Below, piece by piece: positions 1 through 11,224 of a stretch of DNA of 64,000 nt. The notes under the pieces were generated by a model. It saw only the letters and a list, made by a program, of their open reading frames with translations, was not told where the DNA came from and searched no databases. The translations under genes and the position numbers were made by a program. Position 1 is the stretch's first letter. Each line of letters begins with the position of its first letter. The DNA lies in NCBI GenBank assembly GCA_029953615.1, contig CP124529.1:5234494-5298493 (forward strand), given 5' to 3'. The stretch comes from Pseudomonas putida (GTDB lineage Bacteria > Pseudomonadota > Gammaproteobacteria > Pseudomonadales > Pseudomonadaceae).

Positions 1-803
1 CCGATGTCGGGGATAGCCAGCCAACGTACCACCTGCGCATCCTGCGGGCGCCACGAAAGCCTGGTGCGATACGGGTCGCGCAAACGCCAGCCATTGCTGG
101 TGAGATCGCGGTTGAGCAACTCGTCGGCGAGCTGGCCGAAGGTCAGCGCGGTGTAGGCGGCAGCATCCTTGACCCGCGCCTGCAAGGCGCGCAGCTGGCC
201 TTCGGTCAAGGCCAGCAACAGCGTGCGCTGCGGCTCTAGCAGGCGGGCGAACTGGTGAATCAGGAACGTCTTGCCAGTGCCGGCAAAGCCCTGTACCGCC
301 ACCGACTCATCGATACCACTTAGGAATTCGCGCAGCAGGCGGTTCTGTTGGTCGCTGAGCATCAGGTCGCTGGCAAGGGAAGGCAGGTACACCGGGTGCA
401 ATGGGGTTGCTCGCTGGCGGTAGTTGTCGGCGAACTGGAAGTTCCACTGGCCCTCGGCGTCCAGCAACTCGTCGGCCTGGTACGCCACCTCGGTGGACAG
501 CAGTGCGATACCGTTATCGCCCAGCATGCCGAGGCCCATGGCGAAGGCTTCGCGATCGAAGTGCTGTGCTACCTGGCCTTGGAAGCGCCCCGGTGCGGCG
601 CTTTCGACTTCTTTGGCAATACGCACTATTTCGGCAAAGCGGCGTTCCTGCGCATCCGCCGAGGCGGTGGCGGGCTGGCGCGGCAGGTTTTGCACGAACA
701 GCACTGCGGCGGCGTCGAGGACGCTTGCAGTGGTGAAGAAATCGGTAGTGGGCTCGCTGGCGAGGCTGTCAGCCTGGTCGCTGGGCAAAGGCAGGTAGAA
801 CAT
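1..803 (-). CDS. Helicase-like AAA ATPase, N-terminal part (runs off the left edge)
   Basis: An open frame runs leftward from an ATG at 803 to the window edge, giving about 267 residues without a stop. A GAGG ribosome binding site lies a few bases upstream of the ATG. Around residue 170 there is a clear Walker A motif, GFAGTGKT, preceded by LSDQQNRLLREF, an arrangement typical of UvrD/RecD-like superfamily 1 helicases in which a Q-motif-like segment precedes the P-loop. The first 150 residues resemble no domain I can name. The helicase core (Walker B and motifs III-VI) would lie outside the window. A role in DNA unwinding or repair is inferred only from the P-loop context. A generic ATP-binding protein or nuclease-helicase is equally possible. 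Confidence 0.7.
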   Translation of the reverse strand, partial: MFYLPLPSDQADSLASEPTTDFFTTASVLDAAAVLFVQNLPRQPATASADAQERRFAEIVRIAKEVESAAPGRFQGQVAQHFDREAFAMGLGMLGDNGIALLSTEVAYQADELLDAEGQWNFQFADNYRQRATPLHPVYLPSLASDLMLSDQQNRLLREFLSGIDESVAVQGFAGTGKTFLIHQFARLLEPQRTLLLALTEGQLRALQARVKDAAAYTALTFGQLADELLNRDLTSNGWRLRDPYRTRLSWRPQDAQVVRWLAIPDI

Positions 804-880
804 CGGCACCTCGGGTCGAATCAGGGCGGCACGATAGCAATTTTCGCGGTGGATTGCTGGGTTGTGTAGTGCCTGGGCCG

Positions 881-972
881 GCCACTTCGCGGGCTCGCCC
901 GTTCCCACAGGATCATCTCAGGGCCAGGCATTGTGAGGTCCCTGTGGGAGCGGGCAAGCCCGCGAAGAGGCC
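881..972. repeat. REP palindrome pair (GGCCTCTTCGCGGG class)
   Basis: Two inverted arms, 881-910 and 941-972, carry TTCGCGGGC...CCCAC and its reverse complement GTGGGAGCGGGCAAGCCCGCGAA, separated by about 30 bp. The element lies between the helicase-like gene and the AraC gene. The same arm sequence recurs near 48917, 57551, 60492 and 61284. The left arm here has drifted (GGGCTCGCCCGTTCC instead of the usual GGGCTTGCCCGCTCC). Confidence 0.85.
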
Positions 973-1004
973 AGCAGCTACGCCATCAAACCACATCCCT
1001 AAAC

Positions 1005-1904
1005 TCAGCCCCTGCCCCGCTTCAAGGTTTCACTGGGAAACTCCTTGAACAACTGCCGATAACTCTCTGAAAATCTTCCCAAATGCCAGAACGACCAGCG
1101 CATTGCCACCTCGGCCACGGTCACCCCACCACCGCGCAACAAATCGCGCCGCGCACCGTTCAGTCGGCGCAAACGCAACCAGTGCGCCGGCGGCATCCCG
1201 GTAAAGGCCTTGAAGGCTTGCTGCAATTGACGCAGGGAAACCCCGGCAACATCCGCCAGTTCCACCAGGTTCAGCGTTTCTTCCGGGCAGTCGGCCGCCC
1301 ACTCGCTTACCCGGCGCATGATCGCCCGCTCCTCGTCGCGCCGCCCCAACGCCACACCCTGCAGGCGCTGGCAGGCATTGTCGAGGATGAACAGGCAGTC
1401 CTCCAGCAGCTGCTCCGCCAGGGCCTGCCCCTGCAGCGGGCAATCCGCCTCGCCCAGGCGGGTCAGTGTCGCGCTCAGCCAGCTGCCGAAGAGCGCATTC
1501 TGCCCGCTGCCCAGTGGCACCATGAACAACCCTTCCAGGCGCTGCGGGTCAAGCCCATGGCGGGCCAGGAACGCCTGGTCGAACACCACCGCAACTTCCT
1601 GGTAGTTCTCAGGCGTGATCCAGATGTTGCGGCTCTGTTCGTTCAGCAGGTACAGGCTGTTCTCGCTGCGGTCGAAGCAGAACGCCAGCGAGCCGCTCGG
1701 CGCTCGGAAAAACTGCTCCACCCGGGTGTTCAGCCGCTCCTCGTACACCTCTACACCGTCCAGCCCCAGGCAACGCAGCTCACCGCTGAAATGCCCGGGT
1801 GACATCTGCCGGTACTGCTGCTGCCATCCGGGGGTAGCACGTACTTGTTCGGTAACGTCGGTGGTGTGGAAAGCCTGGACTTGCAGGGCATTGGCGGTTG
1901 TCAC
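1005..1904 (-). CDS. AraC-family transcriptional regulator
   Basis: This 299-residue regulator has a C-terminal double helix-turn-helix of the AraC/XylS type: the last about 100 residues include RQLQQAFKAFTGMPPAHWLR and a second helix pair ending FSESYRQLFKEFPSETLKR. The N-terminal about 190 residues form an AraC-binding-like sensory region. I chose the GTG at 1904 because AGGA lies directly upstream and the length then fits the family. The longer frame from 2042 would translate the promoter and the NtrC-like site. The gene is divergent from the polyamine synthetase at 2088, so it is a good candidate for its local regulator. The inducer (polyamine, ethanolamine or similar) cannot be read from sequence. 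Confidence 0.85.
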   Translation of the reverse strand: MTTANALQVQAFHTTDVTEQVRATPGWQQQYRQMSPGHFSGELRCLGLDGVEVYEERLNTRVEQFFRAPSGSLAFCFDRSENSLYLLNEQSRNIWITPENYQEVAVVFDQAFLARHGLDPQRLEGLFMVPLGSGQNALFGSWLSATLTRLGEADCPLQGQALAEQLLEDCLFILDNACQRLQGVALGRRDEERAIMRRVSEWAADCPEETLNLVELADVAGVSLRQLQQAFKAFTGMPPAHWLRLRRLNGARRDLLRGGGVTVAEVAMRWSFWHLGRFSESYRQLFKEFPSETLKRGRG

Positions 1905-1917
1905 GCTCGGTCCTAGT

Positions 1918-1934
1918 TGCACTCTTTTGGTGCA
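1918..1934. promoter_or_regulatory. NtrC-like binding site
   Basis: TGCACTCTTTTGGTGCA matches the NtrC enhancer consensus TGCACY-N5-GGTGCA at all but one position of perfect dyad symmetry. It sits 14 bp upstream of the AraC start and about 154 bp upstream of the polyamine synthetase start. I found no convincing sigma-54 -24/-12 element between it and 2088, so direct NtrC activation remains an inference. Confidence 0.55.
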
Positions 1935-2087
1935 TTCATTGCCGGAGAAAGTGGATAGATCAGCCTTGCGGGCTGCGACCAAGATAGTCTGCAGTGCGTC
2001 ACCTGGGAAGCGGGACGCCCTCGAAACCGGATGACGGTTCACGCTGGCATGCTCGCTCCCCCACTAAAACCCAACCAAGAGGTCTGT

Positions 2088-4602
<2,515 letters not shown>

Positions 4603-4615
4603 GTCGAGAACGCCC

Positions 4616-5911
4616 ATGTCTTTCACTACCCAACACACCGCTTCGTACTATGCCGCCACGGCACGCGACGCGGCGCCCTACCCTGGCCTGGATGGAGACC
4701 TGACCGCTGATGTGTGCGTGGTTGGCGGCGGGCTCACCGGGGTCAATACTGCCCTGGAACTGGCCGAGCGCGGGCTCTCGGTGGTGCTGCTGGAAGGCCG
4801 GCGCATCGGCTGGGGCGCCAGCGGCCGCAACGGCGGCCAGCTGATTCGCGGCATCGGCCATGATGTCAGCGGCTTTGCCCGGCATGTCGGCCAGGACGGC
4901 GTGCGTTACCTGAAGCAGGCCGGCATCGACTCGGTGGCGCTGGTGGCCAGCCGCATCGCCCGGTACGGCATTGCCTGCGACCTGCGCTGGGGCTTCTGCG
5001 AACTGGCCAACACCTCTGCGCAGTTCGCTGCATTCAAGGACGAACAGGACGATCTGGCCGCACTCGGTTATCGCCCTGAAACCCGCCTGGTCAGTGCCGA
5101 GCAATTGCATGAAATCGTCGCCAGCGACCAGTACGCCGGCGGCCTGGTGGACATGGGCTCGGGCCACCTGCACCCGCTCGATCTGGTCCTGGGGGAAGCC
5201 CGCGCAGCCCAGGGCCTGGGCGTGCGCATCTTCGAGCAGAGCCCGGTGCTGCGCATCGAGCATGGCCCCCAGGTGACCCTGCACACCGCCCGCGGCAAGG
5301 TGCGGGCAACCAGCCTGGTGCTGGGCTGCAACGCCCACCTCGATGAACTGGAACCACGCCTGAGCGGCAAGGTGTTACCGGCCGGCAGCTATGTGGTGGC
5401 TACCGAGCCACTGCCCGAACCACTGGCCAGCAGCCTGATCCCGCAGAACATGGCGCTGTGCGACCAGAAGGTCGGCCTTGACTACTACCGCCTCACGGCA
5501 GACCGGCGCCTGCTGTTCGGCGGTGCCTGCCACTATTCCGGCCGCGACCCCAAGGACATCGCCGCCTACATGCGGCCCAAGGTGCTGAAGGTGTTCCCGC
5601 AACTGGCCAACGTGCGTATCGACTACCAGTGGGGCGGCATGATCGGCATCACCGCCAACCGCTTCCCCCAGGTCGGGCGCCTCAGCCAGCACCCCAATGT
5701 GTACTATGCCCAGGGGTATTCCGGGCATGGGCTGAACGTGACGCACTGGACGGCGAAACTGCTGGCCGAAAGCATCGCACTCGGCCACAGCCAGGGGCTG
5801 GACGTGTTCAGCGCCGTGCCACACCTGACCTTCCCGGGCGGCAAGGCACTGCGCTCGCCACTGCTGGCGCTGGGGATGTTGTGGTATCGATTGCGGGAGG
5901 TGCTGGGGTGA
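4616..5911 (+). CDS. FAD-dependent oxidoreductase, gamma-glutamylputrescine oxidase-like (PuuB/PauB)
   Basis: This 431-residue DAO-type flavoprotein has an N-terminal Rossmann dinucleotide motif in VCVVGGGLTGVNTALELAER (about residues 34-53), followed by GWGASGRNGGQ, the conserved flavin-contact segment of the PuuB/OrdL family. A typical C-terminal FAD block, YYAQGYSGHGLNVTHW, is near residue 365. PuuB/PauB enzymes oxidise gamma-glutamylputrescine to the aldehyde, which is the step after the synthetase encoded by the first gene of this block. It is the last gene of the probable three-gene operon and no aldehyde dehydrogenase or hydrolase (PuuC/PuuD) follows, so the later steps must be encoded elsewhere. 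Other amine or amino-acid oxidases of the DAO family cannot be excluded. Confidence 0.85.
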   Translation: MSFTTQHTASYYAATARDAAPYPGLDGDLTADVCVVGGGLTGVNTALELAERGLSVVLLEGRRIGWGASGRNGGQLIRGIGHDVSGFARHVGQDGVRYLKQAGIDSVALVASRIARYGIACDLRWGFCELANTSAQFAAFKDEQDDLAALGYRPETRLVSAEQLHEIVASDQYAGGLVDMGSGHLHPLDLVLGEARAAQGLGVRIFEQSPVLRIEHGPQVTLHTARGKVRATSLVLGCNAHLDELEPRLSGKVLPAGSYVVATEPLPEPLASSLIPQNMALCDQKVGLDYYRLTADRRLLFGGACHYSGRDPKDIAAYMRPKVLKVFPQLANVRIDYQWGGMIGITANRFPQVGRLSQHPNVYYAQGYSGHGLNVTHWTAKLLAESIALGHSQGLDVFSAVPHLTFPGGKALRSPLLALGMLWYRLREVLG

Positions 5912-6356
5912 GGTGTCAGCGATCTTGCCTGCGAATCGGAAGTTAAACGAGATTTTTCAAAAATCACCGTAATCCACTGTTTTAGAAAGATTTTCAAACC
6001 AAATACAGCACTTAAAGAAGAACCTGCAACCCTTTGTTTTTAATGAGATTCAGCAACTTCAAAGCCGGTCCGGACGGGCGTGTCTCGCCCTGCTCCCATT
6101 TGCGCTTGCCAACGCGCGAAATCCTTGCGCTTGAAAATTTCCATCACCGGACCCCAACCATACCCTTAACGGGCATAGTTTTTCCACGGGCGGTAGTAAC
6201 TGAAAAGCCAGCGAGGTCCCAAGACACTGTAGGAATTTGCGCGCCTGGGAACATTACCGCAGCCAATTCCCACTACAGATTGAACCAGCCCACTGGCCAA
6301 CTGTCGCGCACCTGCTAGCGTTGTTCTGGCCGACCTATCATGGATGCATTTTCATC
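5912..6356. other. 445-bp gap holding a gene remnant and a palindrome
   Basis: Base composition is visibly more AT-rich than the flanks. The gap contains the perfect 15-base palindrome GATTTTTCAAAAATC at 5951-5965 and, on the minus strand at 6012-6143, the tail of an XRE-type regulator (listed separately). No intact gene or clear promoter is seen. The short plus-strand frame at 6034-6318 does not look like a protein. Confidence 0.5.
6012..6143 (-). pseudogene. Remnant of an XRE/HigA-like helix-turn-helix antitoxin, C-terminal end only
   Basis: Reading leftward, the frame ends KWEQGETRPSGPALKLLNLI plus a short tail and a TAA at 6012-6014. The pattern WEQGxxxPSGPALKLL is the conserved C-terminal half of the HTH domain in HigA/NadS-type antitoxins. 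A TGA at 6144-6146 closes the frame immediately upstream, and I cannot find the N-terminal helices or an intact toxin gene beside it. This is therefore a decayed fragment of about 44 codons. A neighbouring frame gives MEIFKRKDFARW, which faintly resembles the start of a RelE/HigB-type toxin, but I treat that as coincidence or a scar. Confidence 0.6.
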
Positions 6357-7034
6357 ATGAAATCATTGCCTCGCCTTACCTTGCTGTGCGCCGCATTGCT
6401 TACCGTCGCTGCCTGCTCCAGCAACCGCGTGGACCCCAAGGACTACTCCGGCTTCCTCAAGGATTACAGCCGGCTGCAAGAGACCAAGAGCCCTTCGGGC
6501 GACCCGGTGATGCGCTGGATCGACCCGAAGGTCAATATCAACCAGTACAGCCAAGTGTTCATCGAGCCCAGCCAGTTCTACCCCAGGCCTCAGCCGACGG
6601 AGGTCATCTCGACCCAGACGCTGCAGGAAATCACCCGCTACTTCAACGAAGCGCTGCGCCGTGAGATGGGCAGCGTGGTGCCATTGGCCAAGGGCCCCGG
6701 CCCGGGCGTGATCGTGGTGCGCCCGGCAATCACCGCAGTGTCCACCAGCAACGAGGGCCTCAAGCCCTATGAGGTGATCCCGATTGCGTTGATTTCAGCC
6801 GGTGTGAACACTGCAATGGGCGGCCGGGACCAGGAGGTGGATGTCGGTGTGGAGGCTGCGTTCCTCGATGGTTCCAGCCAGAAGGTGCTGGCCCAGGTGG
6901 TGCGCAAGGGCACGGGGCAGGAACTGGAGAACAAGACCACCAAGCTGACCCTGAATGACGTCAAGCCAGTGCTGGACGGCTGGGCCAAGGACATGCGCGC
7001 GAGCTTCCTGGAAGCGAAACAGAAAGCCCGCTAA
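6357..7034 (+). CDS. DUF3313-like outer-membrane lipoprotein
   Basis: This 225-residue protein has a lipoprotein signal: MKSLPRLTLLCAALLTVAAC ends in the lipobox VAAC, so Cys20 would be acylated. The mature part begins SSNRVDPKDYSGFLKDYSRL and contains VFIEPSQFYP and VIVVRPAITAVSTSNEGLKP, which fit the DUF3313 family. The family is of unknown function. I chose the internal ATG at 6357 rather than the upstream 6237 because only this start gives a signal peptide. It converges on sdaA, with a REP palindrome between them. Confidence 0.8.
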   Translation: MKSLPRLTLLCAALLTVAACSSNRVDPKDYSGFLKDYSRLQETKSPSGDPVMRWIDPKVNINQYSQVFIEPSQFYPRPQPTEVISTQTLQEITRYFNEALRREMGSVVPLAKGPGPGVIVVRPAITAVSTSNEGLKPYEVIPIALISAGVNTAMGGRDQEVDVGVEAAFLDGSSQKVLAQVVRKGTGQELENKTTKLTLNDVKPVLDGWAKDMRASFLEAKQKAR

Positions 7035-7046
7035 AAGCCCACTGCC

Positions 7047-7164
7047 CCTGTAGGAGCGGCCTTGTGTCGCGAAAGGGCTGCGAAGCAGCCCCGGCTATTT
7101 CAGTGTAAACGCATGAATCTGGGGCCGCTGCGCGCCCCATCGCGACACAAGGCCGCTCCTACAG
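7047..7164. repeat. REP palindrome pair (GTAGGAGCGGCC class)
   Basis: CTGTAGGAGCGGCCTTGTGTCGC at the left arm and its exact reverse complement ending at 7164 enclose about 70 bp. This is a different REP class from the GTGGGAGCGGG elements elsewhere in the window. It sits exactly between two convergent genes (the lipoprotein gene and sdaA) and could act as a bidirectional transcription barrier. Confidence 0.85.
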
Positions 7165-7173
7165 CTGACCGCG

Positions 7174-8550
7174 TCAGCATTCGACGAAGGCAACGGCCAG
7201 CCCGCCGCGCGAGGTCTCCTTGTAGTTGGCATGCATGTCCGCCCCGGTATCGCGCATGGTGCGGATCACCCGGTCGAGCGAGATGAAGTGCTCGCCATCC
7301 CCCCGCAACGCCATCTGCACGGCGTTGATCGCTTTCACCGCAGCAATCGCGTTGCGCTCGATGCATGGCACCTGCACCAGGCCACCAACCGGGTCGCAGG
7401 TCAGCCCAAGGTTATGCTCCAGGGCAATCTCGGCGGCATTTTCCAGTTGCGGCGGCGTGGCACCCAGCACCTGGGCAAGGCCGGCGGCGGCCATCGAACA
7501 AGCCGAACCCACCTCGCCCTGGCAGCCGACCTCGGCCCCGGAAATCGACGCGTTCTTCTTGCACAGGATGCCGACCGCCGCCGCCGCCAGTAGGAAGTCC
7601 ACCACATCCGCGTCGCACGCGCCCGGGTTGAACTTCATGTAGTAGTGCAGCACGGCCGGAATGATGCCAGCCGCACCGTTGGTAGGCGCAGTCACCATGC
7701 GCCCGCCGGCGGCGTTCTCTTCATTCACCGCCAGGGCGAACAGGTTGACCCATTCCATGGCACTGAGGGTGGAACCGATCACGTTGGGCTTGCCCAGCTC
7801 CTGCAGGCTGCGATGCAGCCGCGCCGCGCGGCGCTTGACGTGCAACCCGCCAGGCAGGATGCCTTCGTTGCGCAAGCCATTGTCGACGCATTCGCGCATG
7901 GCGCCCCAGATCCGCAGCAGGCCCTCACGTACCTCGGCTTCCGGGCGCCAGGCACATTCGTTGGCCATCATCAGTTGCGCCACGCTCAAACCATGGGCCT
8001 TGCACAAGGCCAGCAACTGCGCAGCACTGTCGAATTCGTACGGCAGCACCAACGCGTTCACTTCGACTGCAGGCGCATCGATCTCGGCTTGCTCGACGAT
8101 AAAGCCACCGCCCACCGAATAGTAGGTCTGGCGCAGCAGGCTGCCCTGCCCGTCCATGGCTTCCAGGCTCATGGCATTGGGGTGGTACGGCAGGTTTTCG
8201 TCGAGCAGCAGCATGTCGCGGCTGTACTCGAACGCCAGTGGGTGGCTGCCATCGAGCATCAGGCAGTGCTCCTGCATAACCTGGCCAATACGCGACTCGA
8301 TGGTGGCCGGGTCGATGCGGTCCGGCCATTGCCCCATCAGGCCGAGCAGGCAGGCGCGATCAGTGGCGTGACCAACCCCGGTGGCCGACAGCGACCCGTA
8401 TAGCCGCACCTCGACACGGCTTACCCTGGCCAACAGCCCCTGTTCACGCAGGGCCTGGGCAAAAGTAGCCGCCGCCCGCATGGGGCCGACGGTGTGGGAA
8501 CTGGACGGCCCGATGCCGATTTTGAAAAGGTCGAAAACACTGATAGCCAT
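7174..8550 (-). CDS. sdaA: L-serine dehydratase (L-serine ammonia-lyase), single-chain Fe-S type
   Basis: This 458-residue protein begins MAISVFDLFKIGIGPSSSHT, the conserved start of iron-sulfur L-serine dehydratases; the SSSHTVGPM segment lies at the serine-binding site. The cluster cysteines are visible in CKKNASISGAEVGC and the following GSAC (around residues 330-352), with VTAPTNGAAGIIPAVLHYY before them. The enzyme deaminates L-serine to pyruvate and ammonia in the cytoplasm. Length equals that of E. coli SdaA (454). It is divergent from a LysR gene at 8697, the likely regulator. Pseudomonads usually carry more than one copy, so this is probably an accessory paralogue. Confidence 0.93.
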   Translation of the reverse strand: MAISVFDLFKIGIGPSSSHTVGPMRAAATFAQALREQGLLARVSRVEVRLYGSLSATGVGHATDRACLLGLMGQWPDRIDPATIESRIGQVMQEHCLMLDGSHPLAFEYSRDMLLLDENLPYHPNAMSLEAMDGQGSLLRQTYYSVGGGFIVEQAEIDAPAVEVNALVLPYEFDSAAQLLALCKAHGLSVAQLMMANECAWRPEAEVREGLLRIWGAMRECVDNGLRNEGILPGGLHVKRRAARLHRSLQELGKPNVIGSTLSAMEWVNLFALAVNEENAAGGRMVTAPTNGAAGIIPAVLHYYMKFNPGACDADVVDFLLAAAAVGILCKKNASISGAEVGCQGEVGSACSMAAAGLAQVLGATPPQLENAAEIALEHNLGLTCDPVGGLVQVPCIERNAIAAVKAINAVQMALRGDGEHFISLDRVIRTMRDTGADMHANYKETSRGGLAVAFVEC

Positions 8551-8696
8551 GCTAATGCCTGACCGTGCCCGGGACTAATGCCGCAGCACGGATATCTGGA
8601 AAAATTGAGTGGTATTGCGATTTTGCGCGATACTGCCGCGCTGGCTCACGGATGACCAACGAAACTTCCTAAGCAAGGCTTTAGTGGTACTAAACG

Positions 8697-9638
8697 ATGC
8701 GACGACAACTCAATGGCCAGATGTTCGTCTGGCTGCATGTGTTCGCCTGTGCCGCCCGGCACTTGTCCTTCACCCGCTGTGCCGAAGAGCTGCATATCAC
8801 CCCGGGTGCAGTCAGCCAACAGATGCGCCAGCTGGAAGAACGACTGGGCTACCGGCTGTTCCTGCGCCGGGCACGCGGCGTGGAACTGAGCGCCGAAGGG
8901 CAACGCCTGGCGCAGACGGTGGCCGAAGCCTACGGCAGCATCGAAGCCGAACTGCTGCGCCTGGACGCCGGTGAAATCCGCGGCACCTTGCGCCTGCGCT
9001 CGATCCCGTCGTTTCTGGCCAAGTGGCTCACACCCCGCCTGCCACGCTTTCAGCAACGCTACCCGGACATCGAGTTGCGGCTGGTGGCCGAAGACAGTGC
9101 CCAGGCCCTGAACCCGGGCGATTTCGACCTGGCCATCGACCTGAACGATGGCAGCTACCCCGGCATGCTCTCGACGCCGCTGCTGGATGAACAGATCTTC
9201 CCCGTGTGTTCCCCCACCTTGCTGCGCGGGCGCCCACCGCTGCATGGGCCGGCGGACCTGGCACACTACCCGCTGCTGCACGACATCACGGCCTGGCGTG
9301 GCAGTTCGGAATATGCCGAATGGGAGTTCTACCTGGAGGGCATCGGCGCCATCGGCCTGGATGTGCGGCGTGGGCACACCTTCAACCGCAACCATCTGAC
9401 CATCGAGGCGGCGATCGCCGGCAGTGGCGTCGCGATTGCCCGGCGCACCCTGCTCAACGACGAACTGGAGCGCGGTGCGCTGATCGTGCCTTTCGGCGTG
9501 CCGATCGCCAATCACAAGCGTTATGTGGTGCATTACCCGCCGGGTGGGCTGAACCAGCCGGGGGCACGGGCGGTGCATGACTGGCTGGTGGAGGAAGCGC
9601 GGGTGTTCAGGGAGCTGCACCCGTTGAACAAGGACTAG
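8697..9638 (+). CDS. LysR-family regulator (GcvA-like), divergent from sdaA
   Basis: This is a 313-residue LysR regulator. The N-terminal winged helix-turn-helix shows FACAARHLSFTRCAEELHI and PGAVSQQMRQLEERLGYRLF, and GVELSAEGQRLA starts the linker helix. The rest is the periplasmic-binding-like effector domain. The sequence pattern is closest to the GcvA/AmpR branch. The 146-bp gap to sdaA on the opposite strand is a shared promoter region, so serine or glycine control of sdaA is a reasonable inference. No effector residues can be assigned. Confidence 0.85.
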   Translation: MRRQLNGQMFVWLHVFACAARHLSFTRCAEELHITPGAVSQQMRQLEERLGYRLFLRRARGVELSAEGQRLAQTVAEAYGSIEAELLRLDAGEIRGTLRLRSIPSFLAKWLTPRLPRFQQRYPDIELRLVAEDSAQALNPGDFDLAIDLNDGSYPGMLSTPLLDEQIFPVCSPTLLRGRPPLHGPADLAHYPLLHDITAWRGSSEYAEWEFYLEGIGAIGLDVRRGHTFNRNHLTIEAAIAGSGVAIARRTLLNDELERGALIVPFGVPIANHKRYVVHYPPGGLNQPGARAVHDWLVEEARVFRELHPLNKD

Positions 9639-9658
9639 CTCACTTGCGCGCTCCTGCT

Positions 9659-11077
9659 TCAATACGCCTGCTTGCCGGTAAACGCATTCAGCGTGCGCAC
9701 CAGAATCACGAAGTCCAGCCATAGCGACCAGTTGTTGATGTACTCGATGTCCGAGTCCACCCGCTGAATCATCTGCTCGATATCCTTGGTTTCGCCCCTG
9801 AACCCGCGCACTTGCGCCAGGCCGGTCATGCCAGGCTTGATGTTGTGGCGGGCAAAGTAGTCGACGATGTCCTGCGAATACAAGGTGTCATGTTGCAACG
9901 CATGCGGCCGCGGCCCAACCAGCGACATCTCCCCGGTCAGTACATTGAACAACTGCGGCAGTTCATCCAGGCTGGTGCGGCGGATGAAGGCGCCGACCCG
10001 GGTCAACCGCGGGTCGTTCTTCTGCGCCTGCTTGATCACGCCCGCTTCCGGCTGGTGGACATGCATGCTCCTGAACTTCCAGATGCGGAACGCTTCCCCG
10101 GTCCAGCCGGTACGTTCCTGACGGAAGAACACCGGGCCGCGGCTATCGAGCTTGATCGCCAGCGCAACGGCCAGCAACACCGGCGATGCAAACAGCAGGA
10201 TCAGCGCCGCCAATAGCCTGTCTTCGAGATTTTTCAGGAACAGGCTCATGCCCGTCAGCGGTGTTTCCGACAAGGTCAGTACAGGAATGCCGGCGATTTC
10301 CCTCACGCTGTGGTTGATCAGGCGCAACGAGAAGATGTCCGGCACCCAGTTCACCGCGATGCACTTGTCGAGCAGCTTCAAATACACATCGTTGATAACC
10401 TCGGAACCACCCAGCGGGGTCACCAGGTACACCGTGCGAATGCCGTGGCGGGCCACGATATCGTCGAGCTCGGCAATATGCCCGAGCACCGGCAGGCGCT
10501 GCTTGCCTTCGGTGCTTTCGCCCCCCGGCTCCTCGGCCCCGATCAGCACGCAACCCAGCACACGCTCGCCGAGCCAAGGGTTGTTGCTGATTTTCTGATA
10601 CAGGAAATTGGCCAGGTCACCGGCACCAATGATCAGGGCGTTGTCCAGGCGTGCATGGGCGGTAAAGCGCTTTTGCAACTCTCGCACGGCAAAATGCAGG
10701 AACAACTGGGCAATGTAGCCAATGATGAACAACTGCACGACCAACAGCCGCGAATAGGTTTCGCTCTGCTTGGTCAGGAATGCCATGACCACCAGGAAGC
10801 AAAAGGTAGCCGACCAGGCCTTGAACAGCCGGAACGCCTTGATGGAAAGCCCGACGTTGGTACGGTAGATCGCGTAATGATCGTAAATGACTGCCAGTGC
10901 GCCAACCAGCAACAGCAGCATGATCACATAATCGGAAGTGATGTAGCCAAACTGGTCGTAGATCAGGTACCAGGCAATACTGGTGACTGCAATTCCGTCG
11001 AGACCGGCCTGAATGGCGTTACTTACGCTACTTCTTCTTTGCAGCAAGGAACGACTGCTTCTGGGTTCGAAAACCAT
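9659..11077 (-). CDS. Undecaprenyl-phosphate glucose/galactose phosphotransferase (WcaJ-like)
   Basis: This 472-residue polyisoprenyl-phosphate hexose-1-phosphate transferase has N-terminal transmembrane helices and a CoA-binding-like middle domain (DNALIIGAGDLANFLYQKI). The C-terminal bacterial sugar transferase domain shows GPVFFRQERTGWTGEAFRIW, KFRSM, TSLDELPQLFNVLTGEMSLV and GPRPHA. It starts EPS repeat-unit assembly by moving a sugar phosphate to undecaprenyl phosphate at the inner membrane. I prefer the ATG at 11077, which has an AGG ribosome site six bases upstream, over the ATG at 11089. It is the last gene of the long minus-strand EPS unit, after a 147-bp gap with no gene. Confidence 0.92.
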   Translation of the reverse strand: MVFEPRSSRSLLQRRSSVSNAIQAGLDGIAVTSIAWYLIYDQFGYITSDYVIMLLLLVGALAVIYDHYAIYRTNVGLSIKAFRLFKAWSATFCFLVVMAFLTKQSETYSRLLVVQLFIIGYIAQLFLHFAVRELQKRFTAHARLDNALIIGAGDLANFLYQKISNNPWLGERVLGCVLIGAEEPGGESTEGKQRLPVLGHIAELDDIVARHGIRTVYLVTPLGGSEVINDVYLKLLDKCIAVNWVPDIFSLRLINHSVREIAGIPVLTLSETPLTGMSLFLKNLEDRLLAALILLFASPVLLAVALAIKLDSRGPVFFRQERTGWTGEAFRIWKFRSMHVHQPEAGVIKQAQKNDPRLTRVGAFIRRTSLDELPQLFNVLTGEMSLVGPRPHALQHDTLYSQDIVDYFARHNIKPGMTGLAQVRGFRGETKDIEQMIQRVDSDIEYINNWSLWLDFVILVRTLNAFTGKQAY

Positions 11078-11224
11078 TTCAGACCTCATCGATTTGCGCG
11101 CAGCACGTGGCTTTGGTCAAACAGCCAGTCTTGACGAAAGCTCATGCACAGCCAGTGAGCCAGAACCGTGCAGCCTCAGCCCATGATCTCACTGTAGCAG
11201 CCACCCGCCATCAGTGTGCCGTAA

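Noticed and set aside
1935..2087. Possible sigma-54 promoter near the NtrC-like site
   Set aside because: The best GG-N10-GC pair (CTGGGAAGCGGGACGCC) matches neither TGGCAC nor TTGCW well enough to report as a feature.
5951..5965. GATTTTTCAAAAATC as an intrinsic terminator for the polyamine operon
   Set aside because: The palindrome is AT-only in its core with a one-base loop and no GC-rich stem, so it would not act as a classical terminator.
6034..6318. 94-residue plus-strand frame in the 5912-6356 gap
   Set aside because: Low-complexity, no ribosome site, and its reverse strand is the recognisable antitoxin remnant.
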